DNA of 64,000 bases from Cupriavidus campinensis (GCF_905397395.1 NZ_CAJPVH010000001.1:186001-250000), one strand, 5' to 3'; positions 35,677 through 44,689 are shown, numbered from the stretch's first letter. Numbers and translations: made by a program. The notes: generated by a model not told the origin, from the sequence alone.

Positions 35677-37227
35677 ATGGGGAACATTGGGAAGCGCAGG
35701 CGGCTGCTGAAGGCTGCGTTGGCGGCGCCGATTGTGTCGACGGTGGGCGCTGGGAAAGCCGTGTTCGCCCAGCCGCTGCCCACCTTGCGCGTGATCGGGC
35801 CATGGGAGCTTTCCAGCCTCGATCCGCTGCGCAACGGCTATCTGTTCTCGCGCATGCAGGTCACCGAGACGCTGGTCGACTACGACGCGGCCGGCGTGCC
35901 GGTAGCGGGGCTGGCGGCTGGCTGGCAGATGTCGCCAGACGGCCTGCAATGGCGCTTCGCGCTGCGGCCAGGCGCGCGTTTCCATGACGGCACGCCGGTG
36001 ATGGCCTCCGATGTGGTCGCTGCCCTCGGACGCGCCCGCCATGCCGCCGGGGTGCTGGGTGCGGCGCCCATCGCGGGGATCGATGCCGAAACCGGTGCGG
36101 TAAGCATCCGGCTCGCGCGCCCCTTCGCCCCCCTGCTAGCCCTGCTCTCCCATAGCAGCACGCAGGTGCTGGCGCCGGCCTCGTTCGGCGCCGACGGCAC
36201 GGTGCGCGCGATCATCGGATCGGGCCCCTACCGCGTGACCGAACTCGCGCCGCCGCAGCACTTCGCCGTGGAAGCGTTCGACGGATGGCACGGCGCCCGG
36301 CCGGCCGTGACGCATGCCGAGTATCTGTCAGTGGGCCGCGCCGAGATGCGCGCGCTGATGGCCGAGGCCGGACAAGCCCATCTGGCCTATGGGCTCGACC
36401 CGGGCAGCATCGCACGGCTCCAGCGTGGCCGCGCCGTGGCCGTGCATGCCGTGACCGTTCCCCGGACCACGCTGCTGAAACTCAATGCCAGCCATCCCCT
36501 GCTGGCCGATGTGCGGGTGCGCCGCGCGCTGGCACTGGCGCTGGACCGGCGCGGCATTGCCAGCGCCATCCTGCGGGACCCTTCACTGGCGGCAGGCCAG
36601 CTGTTCCCGCCCGCCCTGCCCGGCTGGCACGATCCGCGCCTGCCCGCGCTGGGCTACGACCCTGCCGCCGCGCGCGGCCTGCTGGCTGAGGCCCGCTTCC
36701 GGCCCGATGCCGACGGCGTCCTGCGGCGCGGCCCGGATCGGCTCGCGCTGACGCTGCGCACCTTCCCGGACCGCCCCGAGCTGCCGGTGATCGCCGCCGC
36801 CATCCAGGAGCAGTGGCGGCAGGCGGGCGTGGCGGTGCGCGTGGCGGTGGGCAATTCGAGCGACATTCCGTTCGGGCATCGCGACGGCACGCTCGAAGTG
36901 GGCCTGCTGGCGCGCAACTTTGGCGTGGTGCCGGACGCCTTCGGCGCGGTGGCGCAGGACTTTGCGGGCCAGGGTGGGGATTGGGGGCCGATGCGCTGGT
37001 CGTCGCCGGTGGTGACGGCGGCGCTGGCCGCGTTGCCGTCCACGCCGGAAGGCCCGCGCGCCGAGGCGCTGCGTCGGCAGGTGGCGGACACCCTGCACGA
37101 CGCGATGCCGCTGATCCCCGTGGTCTGGTATCGCCAGACGCTGGCGGCCAGCCCCCGGCTGGCGGGGGTGTCCATCGATCCTTTCGAACGTTCCTACCGG
37201 CTGACGCAACTGCAATGGAAAACCTGA
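35677..37227 (+). CDS. ABC transporter substrate-binding protein (NikA/DppA/OppA family)
   Basis: A 516-residue periplasmic binding protein of family 5. The signal RRRLLKAALAAPIVSTVGAG resembles a Tat or Sec signal. The body has WELSSLDPLRNGYLFSRMQV and the family signature region LAAGWQMSPDGLQWRFALRP, then DVRVRRALALALDRRGI. It follows the TonB receptor by 4 bases and overlaps the first permease gene by 13. It would capture the ligand delivered by the receptor. Nickel, metallophore or peptide ligands are all possible. Confidence 0.9.
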   Translation: MGNIGKRRRLLKAALAAPIVSTVGAGKAVFAQPLPTLRVIGPWELSSLDPLRNGYLFSRMQVTETLVDYDAAGVPVAGLAAGWQMSPDGLQWRFALRPGARFHDGTPVMASDVVAALGRARHAAGVLGAAPIAGIDAETGAVSIRLARPFAPLLALLSHSSTQVLAPASFGADGTVRAIIGSGPYRVTELAPPQHFAVEAFDGWHGARPAVTHAEYLSVGRAEMRALMAEAGQAHLAYGLDPGSIARLQRGRAVAVHAVTVPRTTLLKLNASHPLLADVRVRRALALALDRRGIASAILRDPSLAAGQLFPPALPGWHDPRLPALGYDPAAARGLLAEARFRPDADGVLRRGPDRLALTLRTFPDRPELPVIAAAIQEQWRQAGVAVRVAVGNSSDIPFGHRDGTLEVGLLARNFGVVPDAFGAVAQDFAGQGGDWGPMRWSSPVVTAALAALPSTPEGPRAEALRRQVADTLHDAMPLIPVVWYRQTLAASPRLAGVSIDPFERSYRLTQLQWKT

Positions 37228-38246
37228 CCCGCGCCGCCCTGCCCGGCGCCGCCCCGGTGGCCGAGCCTACCGCCACCTTCCGGCGCGACACGGCGCGCCA
37301 GCTTGCCCGCATCGTGCTCCAGCGCGGCGTGCAGGCGCTCGTGGTGGCCGCGCTGGTCGGCACGGTGAGCTTCCTGATGATGCGGCTGTTGCCCGGCGAC
37401 ATGGCGTTCCGGATCGCCGCCGGCCGCTATGGCTACGACATGGTCACCGCGCAGGCCGCCGAGGCAGTGCGCGCGGAGCTGGGGCTCGGCCTGCCGTGGT
37501 TCGAAAGCCTGGTGGCGTGGTGGGGGCACCTGCTGCGGCTGGACCTGGGCGTCTCGGCGGTCACGGGCGCGCCGGTGGCGGCCGAAATCGCCCATCAACT
37601 GGGCCACACGCTGTCGCTGGCGCTGGCGGCGCTGGCGGTGTCCTGCGCCATCGCCGTGCCGCTCGGCTTCGCGGCGGGGCTGCGGCCCCGGGGCCGGCTG
37701 GACCGGCTGACGCTGTGGCTGTCCGTGCTGCTGCGCGCGCTGCCGCCGTTCGTGCTCGGCATCGTGCTGGTGGCCGTGCTGGCGGTGCAACTCGGCCTGA
37801 TTCCAGCCGGCGGCGATGCCGCGCACGGCTCGCTGATCGCCCCGGCGCTCACGCTGGGGCTGGGCCTCGCCGCCACGGCGATGCGCGTGGCACGTGATGC
37901 GATGGCCACGGTGACCGCCTCGCCGTATTTCCTGTTCGCGCGCACCAAGGGGCTCTCTGACCGGGCCGCGCTGCTGCGCCACGGCGTGCGTAATGCCGCC
38001 GTGCCGCTGGTGGCCTACCTCGGCGTGCAACTGGTCTTTCTGGTGGAGGGCGTGGTGGTGATCGAGACGCTGTTCGCATGGCCCGGCATCGGCCATGCGC
38101 TGGTGCACGCGATCTTCGGGCGCGATGTACCGATGATCCAGGGCACGGCGCTGGTCATGGGGCTGCTGTTCGTGGCGCTCAATACGCTGGTGGATCTGGC
38201 CTGCGCGGCGATCGATCCGCGCGTGCGCATCGGGAGGGGCCGATGA
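37215..38246 (+). CDS. ABC transporter permease (DppB/NikB family)
   Basis: A 343-residue inner-membrane permease with six hydrophobic segments. The first is at about residues 35-58 (VVAALVGTVSFLMMRLLPGD). The EAA coupling loop is about residues 230-260, in the stretch YFLFARTKGLSDRAALLRHG. The ATG at 37215 lies 13 bases inside the end of the binding-protein gene, and its stop overlaps the second permease start (ATGA). With the next gene it forms the transport channel. Confidence 0.92.
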   Translation: MENLTRAALPGAAPVAEPTATFRRDTARQLARIVLQRGVQALVVAALVGTVSFLMMRLLPGDMAFRIAAGRYGYDMVTAQAAEAVRAELGLGLPWFESLVAWWGHLLRLDLGVSAVTGAPVAAEIAHQLGHTLSLALAALAVSCAIAVPLGFAAGLRPRGRLDRLTLWLSVLLRALPPFVLGIVLVAVLAVQLGLIPAGGDAAHGSLIAPALTLGLGLAATAMRVARDAMATVTASPYFLFARTKGLSDRAALLRHGVRNAAVPLVAYLGVQLVFLVEGVVVIETLFAWPGIGHALVHAIFGRDVPMIQGTALVMGLLFVALNTLVDLACAAIDPRVRIGRGR

Positions 38247-39040
38247 CCTGGCATCCCCGCCGCAAAGCCGGCGCCGCCCTGCTGCTGATGCTGGCGCTGT
38301 TTGCCATCGTCGGCCCCTGGCTGGCGCCGCGCGCGCCGTTCGAGCAGAACCTCTACGGCATTCTCCAGGTGCCGCAACTGGCCGAGCCGCTCGGCACCGA
38401 CCATCTGGGCCGCAGCATGCTGGCGCGGCTGGCCAGCGCGGCGCGGCTCTCGCTCGGGCTGGCGCTGCTGAGCGTGGCCTCCGCCGCCGTGCCGGGCACG
38501 CTGCTGGGCCTGCTGGCTGCGTGGCGCGGCGGCTGGACCGAGCGCCTGACCGGCGCCGTGGCGGACGCGGTGCTGGCGCTGCCGGGCCTGCTGCTGGTGT
38601 TGCTGCTGAGCGCGTTCGCGCCGGGCGACTACTGGCCGCTCTATGTCGGCCTGTCGCTGGTGCTGTGGGTCGAGTACTACCGCGTGACGCGGGCCACGGC
38701 GCGCGTGGTGCTGGCCAGCCATCATGTGGAAGCGGCGCGGCTGCTCGGCTTTGGTCCGGGCTATATCGTGCGGCGGCACCTGCTGCCGGAACTGGCGCCG
38801 CTGCTGGCCACGCTGATGAGTTTTGGCGCCGGCGCGGCGGTGCTGGCGCTGGCGGCAATGGGCTTTGTCGGCCTGGGCGCGCAGCCGCCGGCGGCTGAAC
38901 TGGGACTGATGATGACCGAGCTGCTCCCTTACGCGGCGGAGGCGCCGTGGATCATCGCCTGGCCGATCCTGCTGCTCGGCCTCGCCATCCTGGGGCTGGT
39001 GCTGGTATCGACCGGCGCGCCGGCGGAGGCCGCCGCATGA
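38243..39040 (+). CDS. ABC transporter permease (DppC/NikC family)
   Basis: A 265-residue permease with about six membrane segments. The N-terminal block includes PLGTDHLGRSMLARLASAAR, a DppC/NikC signature. The EAA loop holds VEAARLLGFGPGYIVRRHLL. Both ends overlap neighbours by 4 bases (ATGA), so all the transporter parts are co-translated. It pairs with the DppB-like permease. Confidence 0.92.
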   Translation: MTWHPRRKAGAALLLMLALFAIVGPWLAPRAPFEQNLYGILQVPQLAEPLGTDHLGRSMLARLASAARLSLGLALLSVASAAVPGTLLGLLAAWRGGWTERLTGAVADAVLALPGLLLVLLLSAFAPGDYWPLYVGLSLVLWVEYYRVTRATARVVLASHHVEAARLLGFGPGYIVRRHLLPELAPLLATLMSFGAGAAVLALAAMGFVGLGAQPPAAELGLMMTELLPYAAEAPWIIAWPILLLGLAILGLVLVSTGAPAEAAA

Positions 39041-40482
39041 CCCGCATCGACACCCATCCCCTGCTGGCCGTGGATGCGCTGAGCGTAGCCAGCGCCGATG
39101 GCCAGCTGCTTGCGCCGGTGTCGTTCACGCTGGAGGCGGGACGCGCCCTGACGCTGCTCGGCGAAAGCGGCTCCGGCAAGAGCCTGCTGGCGCATGCGCT
39201 GATGGGCACGCTGCCGCGCGGCCTGCGCGCGGGCGGCACGCTCACCGTCGATGGCCGCCGCTGCGACGCCGCCGACCCCGCCACGCGGCGGGCAATGTGG
39301 GGCCGCCAACTGGCGCTACTGCCGCAGGAGCCGTGGTTTGCGCTCGATCCGACCATGCGGGTGGGCCGGCAACTGGCGGAGACGCATGCGCTGGCCGGAC
39401 TCGGCAACGCGCAGGCGTGGCGCCGTGCCTTGCACGACCTGCACGGGCTGGGCATGGCGCACGCGGCGCAGGCGTGGCCGACGACGCTGTCTGGCGGCAT
39501 GGCGCAGCGGGTGGCGTTCGCCATCACGCGGGCGGGCGGCGCGCCGGTGCTGATTGTCGATGAGCCGACCAAGGGCCTCGACCGCGTCTGGCGCGATGAA
39601 CTGGTGGCCCGGTTGCAGGCGGCGCTGGGCGAAGGCTGCGCGCTGCTGACGATCACCCACGACATCGCCGTGGCCCGCGCGCTGGGGGGCGATGTGGCGG
39701 TCATGCTCGACGGCAGGCTGGTCGAACGGGGCGATGCCGCGGCGGTCCTCGGCGCTCCCGGCCATGCCTATACCCGCGCGCTGGTGGCCGCCGAACCGGC
39801 GAACTGGCCGGCGGTGCGCGCGCCGTCGCCCGGTGGCGATGAAATCCTGCGCGCGTGCGGCGTGAGCAAGCAATTCGGCGACCGCAGCTTGTTCCGGTCC
39901 CTCGACGTCACCCTGCACGCCGGGGAGCGGCTGGCGGTGACCGGGCCCAGCGGCAGCGGCAAGTCCACGCTCGGCAACGTGCTGCTGGGGCTGGTCGCGC
40001 CGGACGCCGGGACGGTGCATCGGCCGGATCGGATCCAAAAAGTGCGTTATCAGAAGCTTTACCAGGACCCTGCCGGCGCGTTCGCCCCACATGCCAGCAT
40101 TGGCCGCGCGCTGGAGGATCTGGCCGCGCTGCACCGGATCGACCGGACGCGCATCGCGCCGCTGCTCAAACGGTTGAAACTGGCGCCGCACCTGCTCGCG
40201 CGGCGGCCGGGCGCGGTGTCTGGCGGCGAACTCCAGCGCTTTGCGCTGCTGCGTGCGCTGCTGCTGACGCCCGCCTTCCTGTTCGCCGACGAACCCACCT
40301 CGCGGCTGGACCCGGTAACGCAGCAAGACACCCTGGCGCTGATACTCGAAGCCTGCGCGGAGACCGGCGCGGCGCTGATGCTGGTTACGCACGACGAGGA
40401 GATTGCCGCCCGGGTGAGCGACCGTCGCATGGCGATCGGGTACGATACCCCGTTCCCGCAATGCACTCGCCCATGCCAATGA
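39037..40482 (+). CDS. Fused double ABC ATPase (DppD-DppF-like in one chain)
   Basis: A 481-residue protein with two complete ATPase domains. Domain 1 has Walker A GESGSGKS (about residue 40), signature LSGGMAQRVAF and Walker B VLIVDEPTKGLD. Domain 2 has Walker A GPSGSGKST (about 305), signature VSGGELQRFALLRALL and Walker B FLFADEPTSRLD. Two-gene ATPase pairs are more common in this family; here they are one polypeptide. The start overlaps the permease stop and the stop overlaps the L,D-transpeptidase start. It powers the importer encoded by the three genes before it. Confidence 0.93.
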   Translation: MTRIDTHPLLAVDALSVASADGQLLAPVSFTLEAGRALTLLGESGSGKSLLAHALMGTLPRGLRAGGTLTVDGRRCDAADPATRRAMWGRQLALLPQEPWFALDPTMRVGRQLAETHALAGLGNAQAWRRALHDLHGLGMAHAAQAWPTTLSGGMAQRVAFAITRAGGAPVLIVDEPTKGLDRVWRDELVARLQAALGEGCALLTITHDIAVARALGGDVAVMLDGRLVERGDAAAVLGAPGHAYTRALVAAEPANWPAVRAPSPGGDEILRACGVSKQFGDRSLFRSLDVTLHAGERLAVTGPSGSGKSTLGNVLLGLVAPDAGTVHRPDRIQKVRYQKLYQDPAGAFAPHASIGRALEDLAALHRIDRTRIAPLLKRLKLAPHLLARRPGAVSGGELQRFALLRALLLTPAFLFADEPTSRLDPVTQQDTLALILEACAETGAALMLVTHDEEIAARVSDRRMAIGYDTPFPQCTRPCQ

Positions 40483-42107
40483 CGATGACATTTGCCGTAA
40501 CGCCGCCGATCCCGCCCGCCCCTTCCCCCTGCCGTGCCCGCCACCGCCTTGCCGCGACCTGCGTGGCGTGGCTGCTCTGCGGCGCGGCCAGCGCATGGGC
40601 GGAGCCGCTCTGGTTTGTCGATGGCAAGCCGACGCAGGCCGCGCGGCAGGCCGTGACGGCACTGAGCGATGCCGGCGCGGACGGGCTCGAGGCCCAGGAT
40701 TACGACGCCGAATCGCTGGGCCGCGCGGTCACGCAGGCCGCTGCCGGCCCCGCGCTGGCGCCGGAGGCCGTGGAGCGCATCGACGGCGCACTGACCCAGT
40801 CGATGCAACACTTTCTGTCCGACCTGCGCCGGGGACGCGTGGATCCGCGCAAGGTGCATGCGGGCTTCGATGTCTCGAAGGAAAAGCCGTTCGATCCGGA
40901 CGCCACCCTGCGCGCCGCGCTGGCGGCCGACCGGCTGCCCGACGCGATCCGCGAGGCGCCGCCGTCGTTCCCGCTCTATGGCACGCTGCGCACGGCGCTG
41001 GCCCGCTATCGCGCGCTAGCCGCCGAGCCGCTGTGGGCTGCGCCGCTACCCGCGCCGCCCGGTGGCAAGCTGACGCCGGGGCAGCCCTACAGCGCCTTGC
41101 CCCAGCTGGCCCAGCGGCTGGCGGCACTGGGCGACCTGCCAGCGGGCACGCCTGCGACGGACGGCTACAAGGGCGCGCTGGTGGAAGCCGTGAAGGCCTT
41201 CCAGTCCCGTCATGGCGTAACCGCCGATGGCGTAATCGGCAAGGGCACGCTGGCCCAGCTGAATACGCCGCCGGCGGCGCGCGTCAGGCAGATCGCGCTG
41301 ACCATGGAGCGGCTGCGCTGGACCCCGCTGGCCGACGGCCCGCGCATGATCGTGGTCAACGTGCCGGAATTCGTGCTGCGCGCCTACGACTACCGCGACG
41401 GCAAGCTCGACATCCGGCTGGAGATGAAGGTCATCGTCGGCAAGGCGCTGGACACCCGCACGCCGCTGTTCGAGGAGGACATGCGCTATATCGAGTTCAG
41501 CCCGTACTGGAACGTGCCGCCCTCCATCGCGCGGGCGGAGCTGGTGCCGCGCTTCCGGCGCGATCCGGGCTATTTCACGCGGCAGGGCTTCGAATTCGTG
41601 TCCGGCACGACGGCCGTGCCGACGCTGAACGAGGCCAACCTGAGCGCGGTGCTGGCCGGCAAGATGCGCATCCGCCAGCGGCCCGGGCCGCTGAACGCGC
41701 TGGGCGACATCAAGTTCGTGTTTCCGAACAACCAGAACATCTACCTCCATCACACACCGTCGCCGCAGCTGTTCGAGCGCGACCGGCGCGATTTCAGCCA
41801 TGGCTGCATCCGCGTGGAGGCGCCGGTCGAACTCGCAAAGTTTGTCCTCCAGGACCAGCCGGACTGGACCGAGGCGCGCATCCGTCAGGCGATGACCAAG
41901 GGCAGCTCGAACACAGTGTCCCTGCAGGCGCCGTTGCCGGTGGTGCTGGCCTATGGCACGGCGATTGCGCGGGCCGATGGCCGGGTATACTTCCTCGCTG
42001 ACATATATGGGCAGGACAAAGTGCTCGAACAGGCGCTTCAGCAGCGTGCCGTGCGGCGGCAAAACCCCACGACGGATGCTGCGGCCAGTCCGGCGCGTCC
42101 TTCCTGA
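40479..42107 (+). CDS. L,D-transpeptidase, YcbB (LdtD)-like
   Basis: A 542-residue exported peptidoglycan enzyme. A signal peptide ends near ASAWAEPLW. A scaffold region follows, then a peptidoglycan-binding module (about 290-350, with LVEAVKAFQSRHGVTADGVI). The YkuD catalytic domain is about 370-500, with HHTPSP and the Cys motif RDFSHGCIRVEAP. The length and order match YcbB-type L,D-transpeptidases, which make 3-3 cross-links. The ATG at 40479 overlaps the ABC ATPase stop (ATGA); an ATG at 40461 is in the same frame. The mepK-like gene follows, as in E. coli ycbB-ycbK. Confidence 0.92.
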   Translation: MTMTFAVTPPIPPAPSPCRARHRLAATCVAWLLCGAASAWAEPLWFVDGKPTQAARQAVTALSDAGADGLEAQDYDAESLGRAVTQAAAGPALAPEAVERIDGALTQSMQHFLSDLRRGRVDPRKVHAGFDVSKEKPFDPDATLRAALAADRLPDAIREAPPSFPLYGTLRTALARYRALAAEPLWAAPLPAPPGGKLTPGQPYSALPQLAQRLAALGDLPAGTPATDGYKGALVEAVKAFQSRHGVTADGVIGKGTLAQLNTPPAARVRQIALTMERLRWTPLADGPRMIVVNVPEFVLRAYDYRDGKLDIRLEMKVIVGKALDTRTPLFEEDMRYIEFSPYWNVPPSIARAELVPRFRRDPGYFTRQGFEFVSGTTAVPTLNEANLSAVLAGKMRIRQRPGPLNALGDIKFVFPNNQNIYLHHTPSPQLFERDRRDFSHGCIRVEAPVELAKFVLQDQPDWTEARIRQAMTKGSSNTVSLQAPLPVVLAYGTAIARADGRVYFLADIYGQDKVLEQALQQRAVRRQNPTTDAAASPARPS

Positions 42108-42156
42108 CCACCGATCGCGCGGATCGACCCCTTCGCCCCCTTTCGCCCCCATCGCC

Positions 42157-42726
42157 ATGACGCATACCCGCAACACGCCAGCCCGCCGCCGCTTCCTTCG
42201 CCAGTCCAGCGCTGTGGCCCTTGCCGCTGGCTTGTCCGCCTTGGCGGTGCCGCGTCTGGCGCTGGCCAGCGTGCCCGGGGCCCGGGCGCTGTCGTTCTCG
42301 CATACGCATACCGGCGAGCAGATCTCGTTGGTCTACGCGATGGGCGACCACGTGCTGCCGGACGCCCAGCAGGCGCTGAACCGCTTCCTGCGCGACCACT
42401 ACTCCGGCGACGTCGGCAACATCGATCCGAAGCTGCTCGGACTGCTCGCCGACCTGCGCGGCGTGCTGGGCGCCGACCAGGCGTTCGAGGTAATTTCCGG
42501 CTACCGCAGCCCGGTCACCAATGAGCGCCTGCGCAAGACCCGGGGCGGTGGCGTGGCCCGGCGCAGCCTGCACATGGACGGCATGGCCATCGACATCCGC
42601 CTGCCCGGCGTGCCGCTGGCAGACCTGCGCGATGCGGCGGTGTCGCTGGGCGGCGGCGGCGTGGGCATCTACACGCGCGACAACTTCGTGCACATGGATA
42701 CCGGCCGGGTGCGGCACTGGGGTTGA
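42157..42726 (+). CDS. DUF882 / YcbK (MepK)-like murein endopeptidase
   Basis: A 189-residue exported protein with a twin-arginine signal (RRRFLRQSSAVALAAG). The M15-like metal site is visible as ISGYRSPVTNERLR, then SLHMDGMAIDIRLPG and a final NFVHMDTGRVRHWG. E. coli MepK cleaves 3-3 cross-links made by L,D-transpeptidases, so the pairing with the preceding gene is functional. It starts 49 bases after that gene's stop and is the end of the run of plus-strand genes that begins with the TonB receptor. Confidence 0.92.
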   Translation: MTHTRNTPARRRFLRQSSAVALAAGLSALAVPRLALASVPGARALSFSHTHTGEQISLVYAMGDHVLPDAQQALNRFLRDHYSGDVGNIDPKLLGLLADLRGVLGADQAFEVISGYRSPVTNERLRKTRGGGVARRSLHMDGMAIDIRLPGVPLADLRDAAVSLGGGGVGIYTRDNFVHMDTGRVRHWG

Positions 42727-42742
42727 TTTTCCCCGTACGATC

Positions 42743-42761
42743 CCGCGCGGCCTTCGCGCGG
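42743..42761 (+). terminator. Hairpin just after the mepK-like gene
   Basis: CCGCGCG (42743-42749) pairs with CGCGCGG (42755-42761) around a 5-base loop, 16 bases after the stop. No U-tract follows, so it is at best a weak or Rho-assisted terminator. The 42727-43258 gap is distinctly less GC-rich than the rest of the window and holds the features listed next, but no long gene. Confidence 0.45.
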
Positions 42762-42968
42762 ATTCATGAGTTAATCTGATTCATCCCCGCAGATAATCCA
42801 TCAATCAGACTCGCGGCATTTATCCCCGGGCGGCGTCCTGCCGCTTATTCCCACACATTTTCATTTTTCCGCATCGCGTCAATCCTGAGATTAATCCATC
42901 GCACCGTGTGGATTATCTGCATTACATTTCTGTCATTTGGCGGAAAACCACGTACGCGCCCTTTATTT

Positions 42969-43053
42969 TGTGCGTATAACTGCAGCTACATGCTGCGGAC
43001 TGGTGTCACGCAACGTGCCTCCGCCCGCCGGGACGCCTGCGGGCATTTTTTTT
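42969..43053 (+). ncRNA. Candidate small RNA or leader ending at a strong terminator
   Basis: A GC stem GCCCGC (43023-43028) / GCGGGC (43039-43044) is followed by AT and then eight T (43046-43053), a classic Rho-independent terminator. It lies 300 bases after the nearest upstream gene, too far to be that gene's obvious end. It is also 206 bases before the leader peptide of the antiporter. A smaller stem GCAGC/GCTGC lies at 42982-42996, with TATAAC at 42975-42980 just before it. A short transcript ending here is plausible; its 5' end is uncertain. Confidence 0.42.
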
Positions 43054-43258
43054 GGCCATTATTGATTCCTCCCTCATCTGAGCCGGCAGCATTGATTCCG
43101 ATAATCACTGTATTTGGTGAAAACCCTGCTGCGTCTTTATCTTGCGCTGCCCTGGTATATCACATACTTTGTATTTGACCGCCCAAGCGATAAATGGGCT
43201 GGCATACGATTTATTCCTTTCGCGAGCGCACATCGCAACCAGGAAACAGGAGACAAAC

Positions 43259-43309
43259 ATGCAGCCGGACATGCCACAACAAACGACCCAGGGAGCGCGC
43301 CATGACTAG
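43259..43309 (+). CDS. 16-residue leader peptide overlapping the antiporter start (candidate)
   Basis: An ATG at 43259, 5 to 8 bases after the strong ribosome site CAGGAGA, opens a frame of 16 codons (MQPDMPQQTTQGARHD) ending in a TAG. That TAG lies inside the first codons of the OxlT-type gene. The antiporter itself has only a weaker GGGAG site. The layout fits translational coupling through a short upstream frame. The peptide itself may have no function. Confidence 0.45.
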   Translation: MQPDMPQQTTQGARHD

Positions 43310-44624
43310 CCCATCCTCCGCCGCACTCACCCCGAACCAGCAGACATCGGAACGGACCCGCTGGATCCAGCTCGCCTTTGGCGTCGTCTGCATGGTGGCC
43401 ACGGCCAACATCCAGTACGCCTGGACGCTGTTCGTGCCGGAAATCCAGCAGACCTACGGCTGGCCACGCGCCCAGATCCAGGTGGCGTTCACGCTGTTCG
43501 TGCTGGTCCAGACCTGGCTCGCGCCGGTGGAGGGCTACTTCATCGACAAGTTTGGCCCACGCCTGATGGTGGCGTTCGGCGCGCTGTTCATCGGCGCGGC
43601 CTGGATCATCAACTCGCAGGCCACCACCCTGGCGGGCTTCTACTTCGGCGCGGCAGTGGGCGGGATTGGCGTCGGGTCGATCTATGCCACCTGCATCAAC
43701 AACGCCCTGAAATGGTTCCCGGACCGGCGCGGGCTGGCAGTTGGCCTGACCGCCGGCGGCTACGGCGCGGGCTCGGCGGCCACGATCCTGCCCATTGCGG
43801 CGATGATCGAGTCGTCCGGCTTCCAGGACACGTTCTTCTTCTTCGGCGTGCTGCAGGGCTCCATCGCCTTTGTGGCCGCGTGGTTCCTGCGCTCGCCGCG
43901 TGCCCAGGAAACCCGGGCGTCGCACAAGCTGGCCCAGGCCACGCGCGACTACACGCTCAAGGAGGCCATGAGCACCAAGCTGTTCTGGCTGATGTTCATG
44001 ATGTTCATCCTGGTGGTGACCGGGGGCATGATGGCCGTGGCCCAGCTCGGCGTCATCGCCAAGGATCTCGGCGTCAAGGACTTCAAGGTCGATCTCCACT
44101 TCTTCGTGATGGCGGCCCTGCCGCTGGCGCTGATGCTGGACCGCATCATGAACGGCATCTCGCGGCCGCTGTTCGGGTGGATCTCGGACCATATCGGCCG
44201 GGAGAAGACGATGGTGATCGCCTTCACGCTGGAGGGCATTGGGATCATCGCGCTCGGGTATTTCGGCAGCAACCCGTACGCGTTCCTGATCCTGTCCGCC
44301 GTGGTGTTCCTGGCCTGGGGCGAGGTCTACTCGCTGTTCTCGGCACTGGCAGGCGACGCCTTCGGCACCAAGCACATCGGCAAGATCTACGGCGTGCTCT
44401 ACACGGCGAAGGGGATTGGCGCGCTGTTCGTGCCGATCGGCAACCTGATGATGGAGGCCACGGGCACGTGGTCCACGGTGCTCTACACCGTGGCATGCAT
44501 GGATCTGACGGCGGCTTTCCTGGCCGTGGTGGTGTTGCGGCCGGTGCTGGCCAGCCATGTGGCGGCCTCCAAGAGCCTGTTCGCCAAGGAGTCGGCGGCG
44601 GGCGGCGCGCCCGTCAGCGCCTGA
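43302..44624 (+). CDS. MFS transporter, OxlT-type oxalate/formate antiporter family
   Basis: A 440-residue inner-membrane carrier with 12 hydrophobic segments. The OxlT-group start RWIQLAFGVVCMVATANIQY is followed by AWTLFVPEIQ, then GLAVGLTAGGYGAGSA and, after the central loop, SRPLFGWISDHIGREKTMV. Members exchange oxalate for formate or import related dicarboxylates. The ATG at 43302 sits just before the first membrane helix. The gene stands alone and ends at a clear terminator. Oxalate as substrate is only a family-based guess, as no oxalate-degradation genes are nearby. Confidence 0.9.
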   Translation: MTSPSSAALTPNQQTSERTRWIQLAFGVVCMVATANIQYAWTLFVPEIQQTYGWPRAQIQVAFTLFVLVQTWLAPVEGYFIDKFGPRLMVAFGALFIGAAWIINSQATTLAGFYFGAAVGGIGVGSIYATCINNALKWFPDRRGLAVGLTAGGYGAGSAATILPIAAMIESSGFQDTFFFFGVLQGSIAFVAAWFLRSPRAQETRASHKLAQATRDYTLKEAMSTKLFWLMFMMFILVVTGGMMAVAQLGVIAKDLGVKDFKVDLHFFVMAALPLALMLDRIMNGISRPLFGWISDHIGREKTMVIAFTLEGIGIIALGYFGSNPYAFLILSAVVFLAWGEVYSLFSALAGDAFGTKHIGKIYGVLYTAKGIGALFVPIGNLMMEATGTWSTVLYTVACMDLTAAFLAVVVLRPVLASHVAASKSLFAKESAAGGAPVSA

Positions 44625-44664
44625 AAGCACTTTCGCACGAGACCGCGTACTATCCAGCGGGCGA

Positions 44665-44689
44665 CGGGCTTCCTCGGAAGCCCGTTTTT
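44665..44689 (+). terminator. Rho-independent terminator after the antiporter gene
   Basis: CGGGCTTCC (44665-44673) and GGAAGCCCG (44676-44684) form a near-perfect stem followed by five T, 40 bases after the antiporter stop. Confidence 0.88.

Noticed and set aside
33540..35834. 764-codon minus-strand frame opposite the TonB receptor
   Set aside because: Receptor motifs fill the plus strand; the minus frame has no recognisable domain and His/Arg-rich composition.
43054..43258. Sigma-54 promoter before the antiporter (TGGC near 43200)
   Set aside because: The expected GC at -12 is absent and spacing is wrong.
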